64,000 nt of DNA from Pistricoccus aurantiacus (lineage in GTDB: Bacteria; Pseudomonadota; Gammaproteobacteria; Pseudomonadales; Halomonadaceae). Below, in pieces: positions 10,883 through 20,335 of this stretch. A model generated the notes under the pieces. The model was not told where the DNA came from. It saw nothing but the letters and a program-made list of their open reading frames with translations, and did not search any database. The stretch lies in the NCBI RefSeq assembly GCF_042682565.1, contig NZ_JBHUIC010000011.1; one strand, given 5' to 3'. The number at the start of each line of letters is the position of its first letter. Position 1 is the first letter of the stretch. Both the position numbers and the translations under genes were made by a program.

Positions 10883-11440
10883 CTATGGATGCGTCTTGAG
10901 CAGCCAGTGAGCGAAACTGGCCAGATCGTCGAAAACGGCAGCTCCAGCAGGTAATTCGCCCTTCTGTTCCGTATAGCTTCCCTTGCCGGTTCTGACCAGC
11001 ACGTTGTGACACCCCATCTGTTCTCCCGCCTGCAGATCGCGAAGACTGTCACCTACCATCCAACTGCCTTCGAGGCCGCTCAATCCCAGACGGTCACGAA
11101 TCTCTCGCAGCAATCCGGGCAGTGGCTTGCGGCAGTTGCAGTTGTCATCGGGCCCGTGGGGGCAGTAGACGATATGCGCGATATCGCCCCCTTCAGCATG
11201 CACCAGATCATGCAGGCGCTGATGCATCTGCTTCAAGGCCGCCTCGCCGTAATAGCCTCTGGCGATACCGGATTGATTGGTAGCCACGCAAAGCGTCCAT
11301 CCCGCCTGAGAAAGTCGGCCCATGGCGCTGATGGCCTGAGGGTAGGGGATCCATTCCGCGAGAGACTTTATATAGTGATCGGAGTCCTGGTTGATGACGC
11401 CATCCCTATCAAGGATGATCAACCTTTCAGTAGAGTTCAT
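10883..11440 (-). CDS. gmhB: D-glycero-beta-D-manno-heptose-1,7-bisphosphate 7-phosphatase
   Basis: GmhB removes the 7-phosphate of heptose bisphosphate, between the two HldE reactions of the ADP-heptose pathway for LPS core. The 185-residue HAD phosphatase has motif I LDRDGVINQD near residues 9-18, the zinc-binding CPHGPDDNCNCRKP near 105-118, and motif IV GDSLRDLQAGEQMGC. It lies downstream of glyQS on the same strand, separated by a parS site and a probable terminator, and convergent with gyrB. hldD and hldE elsewhere in the window supply the rest of the pathway. Confidence 0.94.
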   Translation of the reverse strand: MNSTERLIILDRDGVINQDSDHYIKSLAEWIPYPQAISAMGRLSQAGWTLCVATNQSGIARGYYGEAALKQMHQRLHDLVHAEGGDIAHIVYCPHGPDDNCNCRKPLPGLLREIRDRLGLSGLEGSWMVGDSLRDLQAGEQMGCHNVLVRTGKGSYTEQKGELPAGAAVFDDLASFAHWLLKTHP

Positions 11441-11486
11441 AGATAGTCATACAGGTAATCGAAAAAAAGAGAGAAGTGTGAACGGA

Positions 11487-11502
11487 TGTTTCACGTGAAA
11501 CA
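11487..11502. promoter_or_regulatory. parS: parS site 4 (gmhB-glyS gap)
   Basis: Perfect TGTTTCACGTGAAACA in the non-coding gap upstream of gmhB. Confidence 0.94.
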
Positions 11503-11513
11503 AAACGCCGGTA

Positions 11514-11539
11514 GTAAAAAGCCGACGTAGTTCGCCGGC
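11514..11539 (-). terminator. Probable terminator of glyQS
   Basis: On the minus strand GCCGGC and GTCGGC pair (one G-U wobble) around a 7-base loop and are followed by TTTTTACT. It lies about 30 bases after the glyS stop. Confidence 0.6.
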
Positions 11540-11568
11540 CAAGAATCATCGTTAGTCCATCGTCTGCG

Positions 11569-13632
11569 TTACTGCAGTTCGGCAATATCCGCCACTTCCA
11601 GGAACAGGCTTTGCAAGCTTGCCAACAAGGCCAGGCGATTAGCTCTTATTCCAGGATCGTCCGACATGACCATGACCTCGTCGAAGAAGCGATCCACCGG
11701 CACGCGCAGGCCGGTCAGTACGTCCAGAGCCTCGGTATAGCGCGCTTCTTGAAACAGAGGGGCGGTCTCGATACGTCGAGCCTCTACCGCCTTGGCGAGC
11801 TCCTGCTCCGCCGCTTCCTGCAGCAGGCTAGCATCGATCCGCAATGCGCGCTCATCGCCCTGCTTGGCAAGGATATTGGCCACACGCTTGTTGGCGGCGG
11901 CAAGGGCACTCGCTTCATCGTGCTGGCTGAAATCATGCACCGCACGAATGCGGCGGGCGAAATCCAGCGGCCGGGTCACGGGCCGGGCACGTACCGCCAG
12001 ATAGACCTCTACAGGGATGCCTTCGTCCTGGGTCCAGGCGCGGAAGCGGTCCAGCATGTAGTTGAGCACCTCGTCCACCAGGCCGTTCGCCTGGGGCAGA
12101 TTCTCATGCTGGGCGGCGGCCAGCGTCAGCAGCTCCCGCAAGTCGAGATCCAGCTCCGCCTTGATCAGGATATTGAGCACGCCAATGGAGGCCCGGCGCA
12201 GGGCGAAGGGGTCCTTGGCGCCGGTTGGGCGAGCGCCGATACCGAAGATGCCGGTCAGCGTATCCAGGCGATCCGCCAGGGCCAGGGCCTGACCGGTCTT
12301 GCCCTGGGGAATCTCGTCGCCGGCAAAGCGTGGCAAATACTGCTCGTAAAGCGCCTGGGCAACCTCTTCCGGTTCGCCGTCCTGGCGGGCGTAATAGCAG
12401 CCCATGATGCCCTGAAGCTCCGGAAACTCGAGCACCATCTCCGTGGAGAGATCGCACTTGGCAAGCCTTGCGGCGCGCTCTGAATGATCGGGGGCGCCCT
12501 CGATACGTTCGGCGATAAAGCGTGCCGTCACGGCGCTGCGTCGAGCCTTGTCCGCCAGGGTGCCGAGCTGGCGCTGAAATACCACACTGGCGAGATCCGC
12601 TTCGCGAGCGGCGAGCGGCTGCCTGCGGTCCGTGTCGTAGAAGAAGGCCGCGTCCGCCAGGCGCGGGCGAATCACCCGCTCGTTGCCTTCGATCACCTGG
12701 CGCGGATCATGGCTTTCGATATTGGCGATGGTGATGAACTGTGGCTTGAGCCGACCCTGATCGTCCAGCAGGTGAAAGTATTTCTGATTGGCTTTCATCG
12801 AGGAAATCAGGCATTCCGGCGGTACCTCCAGGAAGCGCTCGTCGAAGCTACCGGTCAAGGCGACGGGCCATTCCACCAGGCCGCTGACTTCCACCAGCAG
12901 GTCCTCGTCGATCACCGCCTCGGCGCCAGCGCGTTCCGCTTCCCGCAACACCTGCTCGCGAATGCGCTCCCGGCGCCGGTCGCGATCCGCCAGTACATAA
13001 GCATCTTCCAGGGCGGCGAGATAGTCATCCGCATGAACGAGTTCGATGGCCCGGGGCGCATGAAAGCGATGACCGAAGGTAGTGCGGGAAGCGTCGAGCC
13101 CTAACACCTGCGCCTCGATGACTCGGCTGCCGTGCAGCATCACCAGCCAATGCACCGGGCGGGAAAACTCGATGCGCGAGTCTCCCCAGCGCATGTACTT
13201 GGGCACCGGCAGCTGGTCGACGGCCTCGGCCACGATAGCGGGCAGCAGGACATCGATACTATCGCCGGGCTGCTGCTCGCGATAGCCGAGCCAGGTGCCC
13301 TTGGGGGTCTCCAGATGGATCAACTCCTCGACGCCGACCCCGCAGGAGCGCGCGAAACCTTGGGCGGCCTTGGTAGGCTCGCCGTCCTTGAGGGCCGCCG
13401 CCAGGGCGGGGCCGCGGCGCTCTACCTCCCGGTCCGGCTGCTTGTCCGCCAACTCCTCGATACGCACCGCCAGACGGCGCGGCGTGGCGAAGGCGCGTAC
13501 CCCGCCGAAGGGTACTTCCGCTTCATTCAAGCCGTCGGCGATACCCTTGGCGAGGGCATCGGAAAGCATGTCAATGGCAGCCGGGGGCAGTTCCTCTACC
13601 CCGAGTTCCAGCAAAAATGTCTCCGTGGCCAT
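11569..13632 (-). CDS. glyS: Glycyl-tRNA synthetase beta subunit
   Basis: This is the tRNA-binding subunit of the bacterial alpha2beta2 glycyl-tRNA synthetase. The 687 residues match E. coli (689). It begins MATETFLLELGVEELPPAAI, contains AFATPRRLAVRIEELADKQPD, the HD-like core with HSERAARLAKCDLSTEMVLEFPELQG, and the conserved DPFALRRASIGVLNIL. Its start codon directly abuts the glyQ stop codon with no gap, so the two subunits are almost certainly translated in a coupled way. Confidence 0.98.
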   Translation of the reverse strand: MATETFLLELGVEELPPAAIDMLSDALAKGIADGLNEAEVPFGGVRAFATPRRLAVRIEELADKQPDREVERRGPALAAALKDGEPTKAAQGFARSCGVGVEELIHLETPKGTWLGYREQQPGDSIDVLLPAIVAEAVDQLPVPKYMRWGDSRIEFSRPVHWLVMLHGSRVIEAQVLGLDASRTTFGHRFHAPRAIELVHADDYLAALEDAYVLADRDRRRERIREQVLREAERAGAEAVIDEDLLVEVSGLVEWPVALTGSFDERFLEVPPECLISSMKANQKYFHLLDDQGRLKPQFITIANIESHDPRQVIEGNERVIRPRLADAAFFYDTDRRQPLAAREADLASVVFQRQLGTLADKARRSAVTARFIAERIEGAPDHSERAARLAKCDLSTEMVLEFPELQGIMGCYYARQDGEPEEVAQALYEQYLPRFAGDEIPQGKTGQALALADRLDTLTGIFGIGARPTGAKDPFALRRASIGVLNILIKAELDLDLRELLTLAAAQHENLPQANGLVDEVLNYMLDRFRAWTQDEGIPVEVYLAVRARPVTRPLDFARRIRAVHDFSQHDEASALAAANKRVANILAKQGDERALRIDASLLQEAAEQELAKAVEARRIETAPLFQEARYTEALDVLTGLRVPVDRFFDEVMVMSDDPGIRANRLALLASLQSLFLEVADIAELQ

Positions 13633-14646
13633 TCACGCCTCTCCCTTTTCTTTAACCGGCTGTTTTTCAAAACTTTCCTGTTCGGATGCCGATTGCTTCA
13701 GCAGCTCGTCCCGCAGCGCCGGGCTGGCCAGCGGGAATCCCGCCGCCTTGCGCGAGGCATAATAGGCCTGGGCGACATCCCGGGCCAGGGTGCGCACCCG
13801 CAGGATATAGCGCTGGCGCTCGGTAACGGAGATGGCGTGGCGGGCATCCAGCAGGTTGAAGGTATGCGAGGCCTTGAGCACCCGCTCGTAGGCGGGCAGC
13901 GGCAGCTCCGCTTCCAGCAGGCGAGCGCATTCCGCTTCCAGCTGATCGAAGGCGGCGAACAGCACGGGGACATCCGCATGCTCGAAGTTGTAGGCGGACT
14001 GCTCACGTTCGTTCTGCAGATAAACATCGCCGTAGGTAACCCGGGAGCCGTCCGGGGCGATGGTCCATGTCAGATCGTAGACGCTGTCCACGTCCTGCAG
14101 GTACATGGCGATGCGCTCCAGGCCGTAGGTCAATTCCCCGGTCACCGGATAGCACTCGAGACCGCCGGCCTGCTGAAAATAGGTGAACTGGGTGACTTCC
14201 ATGCCGTTGAGCCAGATTTCCCAGCCCAGTCCCCAGGCGCCCAGCGTTGGCGATTCCCAGTTGTCCTCGACGAAGCGGATATCGTGAACCAGGGGATCGA
14301 GGCCGAGATGCTTGAGAGAGCCGAGGAAGCGCTCCTGAAAATCCTCCGGAGACGGCTTCATCACTACTTGAAACTGATAGTAATGCTGCAGACGGTTGGG
14401 GTTTTCGCCGTAGCGGCCGTCCGTCGGACGCCGGGACGGCTGCACGTAGGCGGCGTTCCAGTTTTCCGGACCGATGGAGCGCAGGAAGGTCGCCGGATGA
14501 AAGGTGCCGGCCCCCACCTCCATGTCCAGAGGCTGCAGGATCACACAGCCCTGCTCGGCCCAGTATTGCTGCAGGGCAAGGATCAGGCCCTGAAAGGTTG
14601 TCACGTCTGGCGTGGACTGTGTCATGGGTGAAGCACCGTTGGCCAT
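13633..14646 (-). CDS. glyQ: Glycyl-tRNA synthetase alpha subunit
   Basis: This catalytic subunit forms glycyl-adenylate and charges tRNA-Gly together with GlyS. At 337 residues it is slightly longer than E. coli GlyQ (303). Class II motifs are clear: FQGLILALQQYWAEQGC, QPLDMEVGAGTFHPATFLR, ENWNAAYVQPSRRPTDGRYGENPNR and GMEVTQFTYFQQAGG. An internal ATG seven codons in (14625) is an alternative start closer to homologues; neither has a convincing ribosome site. hldD is divergent; a TG-extended TATACT just upstream (around 14664-14671, minus strand) could be the glyQ -10 element. Confidence 0.97.
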   Translation of the reverse strand: MANGASPMTQSTPDVTTFQGLILALQQYWAEQGCVILQPLDMEVGAGTFHPATFLRSIGPENWNAAYVQPSRRPTDGRYGENPNRLQHYYQFQVVMKPSPEDFQERFLGSLKHLGLDPLVHDIRFVEDNWESPTLGAWGLGWEIWLNGMEVTQFTYFQQAGGLECYPVTGELTYGLERIAMYLQDVDSVYDLTWTIAPDGSRVTYGDVYLQNEREQSAYNFEHADVPVLFAAFDQLEAECARLLEAELPLPAYERVLKASHTFNLLDARHAISVTERQRYILRVRTLARDVAQAYYASRKAAGFPLASPALRDELLKQSASEQESFEKQPVKEKGEA

Positions 14647-14745
14647 GAATTAACGAGCCACCAAGTATACAATCAGCGCTTAAACGGTTATAGGCGCCCA
14701 GGACGATTGTTCCCGGAAACGTGATCCAACCACGAGGACAGACAG

Positions 14746-15702
14746 ATGATCGTAGTCACAGGCGGCGCCGGCTTTATCGGCGCGAATCTGATCAAGGCAT
14801 TCAACGCGCAAGGCCGCGACGATGTGATGGTGGTGGACGACCTGACCGACGGCACCAAGTTCGTCAACCTGGCGGACTGCACCCTGAGCGACTACCTGGA
14901 CAAGCACGATTTCCTGGCTCGGGTGAAGGCGGAGCTCAAGGGCGAAGACGCCGGGCTGCCGGCGATCGAGGCGATCTTCCACGAAGGCGCCTGCTCGGAT
15001 ACCACGGAGTGGGACGGGCGTTTCATGCTGGAGAACAACTTCGAGTACTCCAAGGTGCTGCTGCATTACTGTCAGCGCAAGGGCATCCCCTTTCTGTATG
15101 CGTCCTCCGCGGCCACCTATGGCGGTAGCGAAGTGTTTCTCGAATCCCCGGAGCACGAGAAGCCGCTGAACGTCTACGGCTACTCGAAGCTGCTGTTCGA
15201 TCAGTACGTGCGGGCGCATCAGGCGGATTTCATCAGCCAGGTGGTGGGCTTTCGCTACTTCAACGTCTACGGCCCCCGAGAGCAGCACAAGGGCAAGATG
15301 GCCAGCGTCGCCTACCATCATTACACCCAGGTCGGGGCGGGACAGAACCCGCGATTATTCGGCGCCTACGACGGCTATGAAGCGGGCATGCAGAGCCGCG
15401 ACTTCATCTATGTCGGCGACGTGGTGGACGTCAATCTTTGGTTCCTCGAGCATCCCGAGTGTTCCGGTATCTTCAATCTGGGCACCGGCCGGGCGGAGCC
15501 CTTCAAGGCCATCGCCGAGACGGTGATCGACCATTATGGCAAGGGGCGCATCGACTACATCGACTTTCCGGAAGAACTCAAGGGACGCTATCAGAGCTAT
15601 ACCCGGGCGGATATCGGGAAACTGCGTCGCGTCGGCTACGACGCCGAGTTCAAGACAGTCGCCGAAGGGGTGAGCGCTTATCTGGATTGGCTCGATGCTT
15701 GA
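14746..15702 (+). CDS. hldD: ADP-L-glycero-D-manno-heptose 6-epimerase
   Basis: HldD (RfaD) converts ADP-D,D-heptose to ADP-L,D-heptose, the donor for LPS inner core. The 318-residue extended SDR starts with the nucleotide-binding MIVVTGGAGFIGANLIKAFN, has the serine region SSAATYGG and catalytic YGYSKLLFDQYVR (YxxxK), and the substrate region FRYFNVYGPREQHKGKMASV. These are specific HldD signatures. A ribosome site (ACCACGAGGAC) precedes the ATG. Its last codons overlap the start of waaF by 8 bases, so the two are co-expressed. Confidence 0.97.
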   Translation: MIVVTGGAGFIGANLIKAFNAQGRDDVMVVDDLTDGTKFVNLADCTLSDYLDKHDFLARVKAELKGEDAGLPAIEAIFHEGACSDTTEWDGRFMLENNFEYSKVLLHYCQRKGIPFLYASSAATYGGSEVFLESPEHEKPLNVYGYSKLLFDQYVRAHQADFISQVVGFRYFNVYGPREQHKGKMASVAYHHYTQVGAGQNPRLFGAYDGYEAGMQSRDFIYVGDVVDVNLWFLEHPECSGIFNLGTGRAEPFKAIAETVIDHYGKGRIDYIDFPEELKGRYQSYTRADIGKLRRVGYDAEFKTVAEGVSAYLDWLDA

Positions 15703-16729
15703 GGCGAGTTCTCCCAAGCAGGGCGAACGTATCCTGATCGTCGGGCCTTCCTGGGTCGGCGACATGGTGATGGCCCAGAGCCTGTTGATGACCCTGAAAC
15801 AACGCCGTCCCGGCTGTTATCTGGCGGTGCTGGCGCCGGCCTGGTCGGTGCCGATACTCGAGCGCATGGCGGAAGTCGACGAAGCGGTGGCCCTGGACGT
15901 CGGCCACGGCGAGTTCGGTTGGCGCACCCGTCGGCACGTCGCGCGAACCCTCAAGGGGCGCTTCGATCGAGCCACAGTACTGCCGCGCTCTTGGAAATCC
16001 GCGCTGGTGCCGTTTCTGGCACGCATCCCTCGGCGGGTCGGTTTCACCGGCGAGCAGCGCTACGGGCTCTTGACCGAGTGTCGGCGCCTGGACAAGACGG
16101 CGCTCGATCAGACCGTCAAGCGCTTCGTGTCCCTGGGCTTGCCCGTCGAGGAAGCCGCCTCCGGCGAATTCGCCATTCCTTCGCCGCGCCTTCGCCATGA
16201 TCCGGAAAATCTCGCCGCGCTGCGGGTGCGTCTCGGACTCTCCGACCGACCCGCCATCGGCATGATGCCCGGGGCGGAATACGGCCCCGCCAAGCAGTGG
16301 CCGCTGAATTACTTTCACGATCTGGCGGCACGTCTCGTCGACCGAGGCTACGCGATTCGCGTGCTGGGCGGGCCCAAGGATGCGGACGCGGGACAGGTCA
16401 TCTGCGCGAGTCTCGAGCATGCCCACAACCTGTGCGGCAAGACTCGCCTGGCAGATGCGGTGGACCTGCTGGCGGATTGCCAGCAGGTGGTGACCAACGA
16501 TTCCGGATTGATGCACGTGGCGGCGGCGGTGGGTACTCGAGTGCAGGCCATCTACGGTTCTTCGACACCGGCCTACACGCCGCCGCTGACGGACAACGCG
16601 CGCATCCATTACCTGGGACTCGACTGCTCCCCCTGTTTTCAGCGAACCTGCCCGCTGGGCCATACCAACTGCCTGAAGCAGATCGGGGTAGAGCGGCTCG
16701 ATAAGGCGATTTTCACCGACTCGGCCTAG
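15695..16729 (+). CDS. waaF: ADP-heptose:LPS heptosyltransferase II (GT9)
   Basis: WaaF adds the second heptose to the inner core on the cytoplasmic face of the inner membrane. The 344-residue GT9 protein has the N-terminal motif ILIVGPSWVGDMVMAQSL (typical of WaaF), the central MMPGAEYGPAKQWP, and the donor-site region TNDSGLMHVAAAVGTRVQAIYGSS. The C-terminal CSPCFQRTCPLGHTNCL is also characteristic. It starts inside the end of hldD. It converges with the OpgB-like gene, leaving only a 4-base gap and no obvious terminator. Confidence 0.94.
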   Translation: MLEASSPKQGERILIVGPSWVGDMVMAQSLLMTLKQRRPGCYLAVLAPAWSVPILERMAEVDEAVALDVGHGEFGWRTRRHVARTLKGRFDRATVLPRSWKSALVPFLARIPRRVGFTGEQRYGLLTECRRLDKTALDQTVKRFVSLGLPVEEAASGEFAIPSPRLRHDPENLAALRVRLGLSDRPAIGMMPGAEYGPAKQWPLNYFHDLAARLVDRGYAIRVLGGPKDADAGQVICASLEHAHNLCGKTRLADAVDLLADCQQVVTNDSGLMHVAAAVGTRVQAIYGSSTPAYTPPLTDNARIHYLGLDCSPCFQRTCPLGHTNCLKQIGVERLDKAIFTDSA

Positions 16730-16733
16730 CCGT

Positions 16734-18488
16734 TCAGGGAGATGGCATCATCGCATCATCGACGGTATCCATGGGCGTCTCGGTTACCTGATTCGGTCGC
16801 TGCGATGACTGGACGGACGGCTGCCTGCGCCGTGGGTGCAGGCCCTTCCACAACCGCTCCTGCAGCGCCACCTCCGCCTTGAGCTTGGTGTTGAGAGCAT
16901 CCAGGCCGTGGCGTTCCACCAGGGTTTGCGCTGGGGACAGCAGCGACACCCCGAGCCCTGCCCGATGCCGATCGATGGTAAAGCCCATGGCTTCCAGCAG
17001 CGTCGGGAAGATATCTAGGGTGGTGGCTTCCCGCTGGATACGCCTCGGCGTCAGGCCGCTGCCGAGCATCATCAGGGTATTGCGTCGCGGCCCGCTGACC
17101 AGCTCTTCCCAGACCGGCACCTTCATGCTCAGATGGTCGCTTGCCACCACCACCAGGGTGTCGTCGAGCAGTCCGGCGCGTTCAAGACGCTCGATCAGAT
17201 CCTTGGCCAGCCAGGCGGAGCATTTCACGGAGTAGAGGATGTCCGTGGGCTCGAATTCCCCCTGCAGCGCCTCGCAGCGCTTGGCGGGATAGCCGTGGGG
17301 CGCATGGGCGCCCAGGGTCAGGGCGACAGCGCCCCAAGGGGCATCGCCTGCGTTCAATTCGCGGACCTCCTCGACCACCAGGTCGAACAGGCTGTCGTCA
17401 AACAGCCCCCAGCTATTCAGGTACTCCCCGTCCTCCAGCAGAGGCAACAACTCCTCGCGCCCGCGTATTCGATCAAAACCGTGATCGCGATAGAAGATAC
17501 CTTTACCGGCAAAGCTGGTGCTGGCACCCCCCATATAGGAAAGCGTGTAACCCTCGTTACCGAGCAGATTACCCAGGCACTTCACCCCGGGCACTACCTG
17601 TCCCAAGGGCTCGAATTGGCTATCGTGAATCAGTCCTGCCGGCATCAAGGGGACGCCGCACTGGCTGGCGATCATGCCCGCCATGGTCCAGCCGGTATTG
17701 TCGAGCTGACGAACCCCGTCGAACACCAGGGCACGCTTTTCCAGTGCTTTCAACGGCGCGTAGGCGTCACCGAAACGCGCTTCGTCCGCATAGGTCGCCT
17801 CGAGGCTTTCCAGATACAGGTACAGCACATTGGGCAGTCGTGGCGGGGCCTCGATTATCCGCGGTTCGACGTAGCGGCGATCCAGCCAGGCGCCGTCCCG
17901 GGTGACGAAAGCCGCGCCGCGCTGAGTGACTCCCAGCAATAGAGGGTTGGATACCAGCAGCAGAAGCGCCAGGACCTTTTCCAGGCGTTGCCATCGCGAG
18001 TCGTGGCGTACCAGCCAGGAAAAGGCGACGAGATTGAGCAGTCCCGCCAGAGTGTAAAGCACCGCGTCCACCATGCGCTCGCTGCCGCCGTGTTCGCCGA
18101 TGCCCGCCTGAAGGTGGAAGAATACCGCCGCCATGTCCACCTGGCCGAAACTGTCCGCCAGATACAGGTAGACCCACCACAAGGCCAGCGGCAACCATGA
18201 CCAGCACCAGCGTGTCTTCGACGTGATTGCCGTTTCCCAAGAGAAGGCGTCATCGCCGACGGCTCCCCACTCCAGGCGCCGGGCGAGAAAAAGCCATAGG
18301 CCGGTCAGGGGCAGCAGCCACCAGGACCGCCACACCAGCAGCGTCGTGACGGTGTGCGCCAGGCATAACCCCAGGAATGTCAGCACCCACCAGCGTGGAG
18401 AAAATAAGGAAGAATAGTGATTCAAGCTATGTTTCACGTGAAACATGACATATCGCTGACGGTGATTTGTCGCATCCTTGGCCTTCAA
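16734..18488 (-). CDS. OpgB-like phosphoglycerol transferase (alkaline phosphatase superfamily)
   Basis: Likely transfers a phosphoglycerol (less likely phosphoethanolamine) group to a periplasmic or LPS glycan. The 584 residues begin with four or five membrane segments (about 32-190), then a periplasmic sulfatase-fold domain: NVLYLYLESLEATY near 225, DNTGWTMAGMIASQCGVPL near 270 as in E. coli OpgB, and metal-site SDHLSM. The start codon overlaps the stop of the GT2 gene (ATGA), making it last gene of a five-gene LPS operon, so core decoration fits better than membrane-derived oligosaccharides. Residues 15-20 (MFHVKH) are encoded by a perfect parS site. Confidence 0.78.
   Translation of the reverse strand: MKAKDATNHRQRYVMFHVKHSLNHYSSLFSPRWWVLTFLGLCLAHTVTTLLVWRSWWLLPLTGLWLFLARRLEWGAVGDDAFSWETAITSKTRWCWSWLPLALWWVYLYLADSFGQVDMAAVFFHLQAGIGEHGGSERMVDAVLYTLAGLLNLVAFSWLVRHDSRWQRLEKVLALLLLVSNPLLLGVTQRGAAFVTRDGAWLDRRYVEPRIIEAPPRLPNVLYLYLESLEATYADEARFGDAYAPLKALEKRALVFDGVRQLDNTGWTMAGMIASQCGVPLMPAGLIHDSQFEPLGQVVPGVKCLGNLLGNEGYTLSYMGGASTSFAGKGIFYRDHGFDRIRGREELLPLLEDGEYLNSWGLFDDSLFDLVVEEVRELNAGDAPWGAVALTLGAHAPHGYPAKRCEALQGEFEPTDILYSVKCSAWLAKDLIERLERAGLLDDTLVVVASDHLSMKVPVWEELVSGPRRNTLMMLGSGLTPRRIQREATTLDIFPTLLEAMGFTIDRHRAGLGVSLLSPAQTLVERHGLDALNTKLKAEVALQERLWKGLHPRRRQPSVQSSQRPNQVTETPMDTVDDAMMPSP
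18430..18445. promoter_or_regulatory. parS: parS site 5 (within the OpgB-like gene)
   Basis: Perfect TGTTTCACGTGAAACA, 7 kb from site 4. It lies near the 5' end of a coding sequence, read on the minus strand as MFHVKH. Confidence 0.92.
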
Positions 18489-19264
18489 TCCTTGCCTTCT
18501 TTGGCGTTTGAAAAGAGGCGTTCGTTCTCATGAAGCTCGTTGAGCTTGGCGTATTTCATATAGGCGTGAAAGGCGGTGGTCATGGCCACGGTCATGCCGT
18601 CGCTGCCCTGCAGAAGACCGCCCTTGAGTATCAGCTTGCGCAGGGTAGCACTCAGCGCATGCAGGGTTGGGCGCCAGCTTGAAGGGGGAACGCCGCGCTC
18701 CTTCATCGCCCAGGCATCTCGAGAGGATAGCTGATCGATACGCTGAATCCAGTGCGCCAGGTCATGGTAAGTAAAGTGCTGGATATGTGCATCGGTCTGT
18801 TCGACCCTGGGCGCCTGCACCGAGGAATGGGCCTTTTTGGGCAGATAGCCCGCCTGGGTGCGGTTGTACAGGCGCACCACCGCATCCGGGTAGAAACCCG
18901 CGGCGCGAATCCAGTGATGGCCCACATAGTTCTTGCGGCGAAAGCCATAGGCGGTGGCGGGGTCGTCCAGTGCCAGGGTCGGAATCAGCGCAGCCGCGTC
19001 TTCGTCCAGGCGCTCGTCCGCGTCCAGGGCGAGAATCCAGTCGTGGCTGGCGTAGGGCACGCCGAAGGCCTTCTGCGGACCATCCCCCAGGTAGGCTTGC
19101 TCGATCACCCGAGCGCCTTCCGCGCCTGCGATCTCCCGGGTTAGATCCCGACTCCCCGAATCCACCACGATCACCTCGGCGCAGACCCGAAACAGCGAGC
19201 GCAGGCAGTCGGTGATGTTGGCTTCCTCGTTGAGGGTGATAACGACGCCGGTAATCGATCTCAT
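18485..19264 (-). CDS. Glycosyltransferase family 2, WaaE/KdtX-like
   Basis: Predicted to add a hexose (glucose in characterised WaaE) to the inner-core heptose. I choose the ATG at 19264 (MRSITGVVITLNEEANI) because it overlaps the previous stop as ATGA; a longer frame to 19297 lies inside the upstream gene. The 259 residues show the GT-A fold: VITLNEEANITDCLRSL, VVDSGSRDLT, and the acidic motif WILALDADERLDEDA. FRRKNYVGHHWIRAAGFYPDAVVRLYN is typical of the WaaE/LgtF group. It sits between a GT9 gene and the OpgB-like gene with 4-base overlaps on both sides. Confidence 0.85.
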   Translation of the reverse strand: MRSITGVVITLNEEANITDCLRSLFRVCAEVIVVDSGSRDLTREIAGAEGARVIEQAYLGDGPQKAFGVPYASHDWILALDADERLDEDAAALIPTLALDDPATAYGFRRKNYVGHHWIRAAGFYPDAVVRLYNRTQAGYLPKKAHSSVQAPRVEQTDAHIQHFTYHDLAHWIQRIDQLSSRDAWAMKERGVPPSSWRPTLHALSATLRKLILKGGLLQGSDGMTVAMTTAFHAYMKYAKLNELHENERLFSNAKEGKD

Positions 19265-20334
19265 GGTATGTCCCTCTCGTTCAGCAGCGATTTCCACCAG
19301 GCGGCGATATCCGCGGCGGCGCGGGTCAGATCAATTTTTTGCATGTCCGTGGCGCTACCTGGATCGGGACTGAAGGCCAGGCGATGCTCGGCGCGGTTGC
19401 AGGTTTCCCAGCGCAGCGGCGTCGCCGAGCGCTTGGCAGGGTAGAAGCCCACCGTGGGCAGATCCAGGCAGCCGGCGATATGCAGCGGCCCGGTGGAGCC
19501 GGCGATGAAGAGATCCGCCGCCGCCAGGGTCAGGGCGAAGGTCTCAAGGTTTGGACGCGGCGGAACTCGGTGAGCGTCGAGTCCGGCGTCGCGCAGGATT
19601 TGAGCCAGGTGATCGGCGTTGTCTTCTTCACCGGGGCCGGCGGTCAACAGCCAGGTCGGTCGTATCTCGGCAAGCCGTGCCGCCAGGTTGCCAGCCAGTT
19701 CCGCGTAGCGTTCCCGGGAAAGATTGACCGCGGAACCGCCGCTGCCGGCGTGCAGAAAGATCCAGCAACGCTCGCTATCGATACCCAGCTCCTCCTTGAT
19801 CCGCTGGCGCTGGGCTTGCCGGGTTTCCGGCGGCAACGGCCAGTAGGGGGGAGTCAGGTTTTCCGGTGGCGTCTGTCCCATCTCCTTCAACAGCGCCTGG
19901 GCCAGTTCCAGATTGTAGCGGTATTCCGGCTTGCGGGAGCGAGAGCGACGCTGGACGACACGCCGGTTGTAGAAGATCTGTGCCCACTTGGTGGCCGGGA
20001 CCAGCCGCAGCGGAATGCGCGCCCGAACCCCCAACCAGCCGATACGAGGGGTAGAGAACAGGGTCAGCAGGGCGTCGAACTCCTTGGCGCGTAGCTCCTT
20101 CAACAAACGGCGCTGAGCGTCACGCTTGCCTGCATCGCCAGGATCGAGGATGACTTCGTCCACCCAGGGGCAGGCCCGGGCCAGCGGCGCGGTATAGCTC
20201 GGCACCAGCACGCTGACATGATTGTCCGGCCGAGCAAGCTTCAGGCAAGCCAGCGCCGGCCAGGCCAGCATGAAGTCCCCCAGCTTGTCGTTGCGCACTA
20301 CCAGAATGCGGCGAGAAGTCGTAGCTGCAGTCAC
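19261..20334 (-). CDS. Glycosyltransferase family 9 (heptosyltransferase-like)
   Basis: Predicted to transfer a heptose from ADP-heptose to LPS core. The 357-residue GT-B protein has the family N-terminus RILVVRNDKLGDFMLAWPAL, the middle motif FLHAGSGGSAVNLS and the donor-site GSTGPLHIAGCLDLPTVGFYP with the conserved K in PAKRSATPLRW. It resembles WaaQ or heptosyltransferase III-type proteins more than WaaF, but the exact acceptor cannot be read from sequence. The gene starts one base after the GT4 stop and ends in an ATGA overlap, in the middle of the leftward core operon. Confidence 0.84.
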   Translation of the reverse strand: MTAATTSRRILVVRNDKLGDFMLAWPALACLKLARPDNHVSVLVPSYTAPLARACPWVDEVILDPGDAGKRDAQRRLLKELRAKEFDALLTLFSTPRIGWLGVRARIPLRLVPATKWAQIFYNRRVVQRRSRSRKPEYRYNLELAQALLKEMGQTPPENLTPPYWPLPPETRQAQRQRIKEELGIDSERCWIFLHAGSGGSAVNLSRERYAELAGNLAARLAEIRPTWLLTAGPGEEDNADHLAQILRDAGLDAHRVPPRPNLETFALTLAAADLFIAGSTGPLHIAGCLDLPTVGFYPAKRSATPLRWETCNRAEHRLAFSPDPGSATDMQKIDLTRAAADIAAWWKSLLNERDIP

Positions 20335-20335
20335 G

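Noticed and set aside
14665..14670. GTATAC palindrome upstream of glyQ and hldD as a GntR operator
   Set aside because: It coincides with a TG-extended -10 for glyQ, and these genes are unrelated to ureide metabolism.
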